From Methylovulum sp. (GTDB taxonomy: Bacteria; Pseudomonadota; Gammaproteobacteria; Methylococcales; Methylomonadaceae), in assembly GCF_028687615.1 (NCBI RefSeq), contig NZ_JAQTZU010000009.1:1-64000 (forward strand): a DNA stretch of 64,000 bases. Direction: 5' to 3'. How positions within the stretch are numbered: position 1 is the first letter of the stretch; every line of letters begins with the position of its first letter. Positions 63,038 to 64,000 of this stretch are shown piece by piece. The notes under the pieces are model-generated. The model was not told the DNA's origin. It saw nothing but the letters and a program-made list of their open reading frames with translations, and searched no databases. Made by a program: the position numbers and the translations under genes.

Positions 63038-63766
63038 ATGTTAAAAAACCGCTTCATCAAACAACTGCTCAACAGCTTTCTGGATTTGTTGCCTATCCTT
63101 TCCGTTGTGTTGTTTTTTCAAATAGCCGTCATCCGCCAGCCGATTCCTGATGTTGCACATTTGCTCATGGGGACGCTGTTCGTCATTCTAGGTTTGGCTT
63201 TATTTGTCCAAGGGCTGGAGCAAAGCCTGTTCCCCTTGGGCGAATCCTTGGCCTACGCGTTTGCCCGCAAAGGCAGCGTGGTTTGGTTGCTGGCGTTCGC
63301 GTTTTGTTTAGGCTTTGGTTCGGCGGTGGCTGAACCATCCTTGATTGCCATCAGCAAGGAAGCGGCGCGGATTGCCAGCCAGGGCCATATCATCGCCGAT
63401 TCCGAACTTGCCAAAAGCGATTATGCGTTGGGTTTGCGCCTGACCATCGCCTTGGCGGTCGGCGTGGCGATTTTGATTGGCGTGTTGCGGATTATCCGTG
63501 GCTGGCCGATTTATTATCCGATTATCGGCGGTTATGTTGCCGTGGCGGCCATCACCCCGTTCGCGCCGAAGGAAATTATCGGCATCGCTTATGATTCGGG
63601 CGGCGTGGCGACCACCACCATCACCGTACCGCTGGTCACCGCCTTGGGCGTAGGTCTGGCAACGGCGATCAAAGGCCGCAACCCGATGAGCGACGGTTTT
63701 GGCATGATCGCCTTGGCTGCTTTGATGGCGATGTTATTTGTCATGGTTTACGGGATAGTACGATGA
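63038..63766 (+). CDS. DUF1538 membrane protein, first subunit
   Basis: The ATG at 63038 follows GGCAGGG and gives 242 residues; the 59 extra codons open upstream overlap the TPM gene and are unlike a membrane protein start. It has about six spans (LDLLPILSVVLFFQIAV, LLMGTLFVILGLALFVQGLE, WLLAFAFCLGFGSAVAEPSL, and so on) and the loop SGGVATTTITVPLVTALGVG. DUF1538 proteins often come in pairs; at least one pair has been reported as a cation/proton antiporter, and transport is therefore a likely function. The second gene starts at ATGA overlap. Confidence 0.85.
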   Translation: MLKNRFIKQLLNSFLDLLPILSVVLFFQIAVIRQPIPDVAHLLMGTLFVILGLALFVQGLEQSLFPLGESLAYAFARKGSVVWLLAFAFCLGFGSAVAEPSLIAISKEAARIASQGHIIADSELAKSDYALGLRLTIALAVGVAILIGVLRIIRGWPIYYPIIGGYVAVAAITPFAPKEIIGIAYDSGGVATTTITVPLVTALGVGLATAIKGRNPMSDGFGMIALAALMAMLFVMVYGIVR

Positions 63767-64000
63767 TCGTCTGGTTAGTGCATTTTGCCGAAGTCTTGCT
63801 GCAAACCTGCCGCGATATTTTACCGATAGCGGCAATTATCCTTGTTTTTCAATTTTTGGTGATCCGCAAGCCGTTGGCGAACCCGCGTAAGATTGCCGCC
63901 GGCTTTGTCTTGGTGTTGGTCGGCATCGCATTTTTCCTCGAAGGCCTGAACATGGCCCTGTTCCCGCTAGGCACGCTGATGGCGAGCCAATTGACCGCGC
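63763..64000 (+). CDS. DUF1538 membrane protein, second subunit (cut by window end)
   Basis: It begins MIVWLVHFAEVLLQTCRDIL and continues IAAIILVFQFLVIRKPLANP and VGIAFFLEGLNMALFPLGTL, the same order of features as the upstream DUF1538 protein, so the two are paralogues. Start overlaps the previous stop by 4 bases. The frame is open at the window edge. Confidence 0.85.
   Translation, partial: MIVWLVHFAEVLLQTCRDILPIAAIILVFQFLVIRKPLANPRKIAAGFVLVLVGIAFFLEGLNMALFPLGTLMASQLTA

Overview
The window looks like the chromosome of a gammaproteobacterium, most probably a gammaproteobacterial methylotroph or methanotroph of the Methylococcales type. Supporting evidence is the linked set HflD, NtrB/NtrC, ProA-NadD-RsfS, AnmK, ErpA and PqiABC, plus a type III glutamine synthetase and formate-THF ligase. 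The family-level placement is an inference; no methane or methanol oxidation gene lies in the window.

Layout. 1-1.7 kb: remnant of an integrative element (frameshifted, truncated tyrosine integrase) next to tRNA-Ser(TGA), with a recent IS1-family insertion and a small MITE. 1.9-7.4 kb: nitrogen block with amtB, glnK, a porin and glnA. 7.5-15.8 kb: accessory segment lying between glnA and ntrBC, with a decayed acyltransferase and a tight six-gene cluster (PqqD-like protein, two GT2 glycosyltransferases, NTP_transf_5 protein, ABC exporter, HPr-kinase-like/GT2 fusion). 16.2-18.6 kb: ntrB-ntrC. 18.7-21.1 kb: proA-nadD-rsfS. 21.4-23.8 kb: a hemolysin-type calcium-repeat protein whose 5' end carries an 11-copy pentanucleotide tract, so it is probably phase-variable. 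24.2-26.4 kb: defence/stability island (VapBC-type, Uma2, MazEF). 27-31.5 kb: a 7-TM protein, pntAB, a YdcH-like protein. 31.9-35.3 kb: the pqi (MCE) operon. 35.3-39.1 kb: a second PIN toxin-antitoxin pair, copZ-copA and a 394-bp mobile element. 39.2-42.8 kb: hflD and a Gld-type ABC operon. 43.1-50.3 kb: a nucleoside-recognition membrane protein, a cupin, and a GH15-glucokinase-M20 operon. 50.7-60.3 kb: glnN, a SHOCT protein, an M23 peptidase with anmK, erpA, fhs, lysC. 60.5-64 kb: a small unknown protein, lemA with two TPM-domain proteins, and a DUF1538 pair cut by the window end.

How it works together. Four sigma-54 type -24/-12 promoters can be read by eye, upstream of glnK-amtB, the porin, ntrB and glnN. 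Two match-quality NtrC-like sites and one half site lie upstream of three of them. The window therefore carries both the regulator (NtrBC) and several likely targets of one nitrogen-starvation regulon, including an outer-membrane porin. The most unusual items are the pentanucleotide switch in front of the calcium-repeat protein, the PqqD/HprK/GT2/NTase/ABC cluster with no visible precursor peptide, and a dense set of small non-autonomous repeats, several with intact inverted ends and target duplications.
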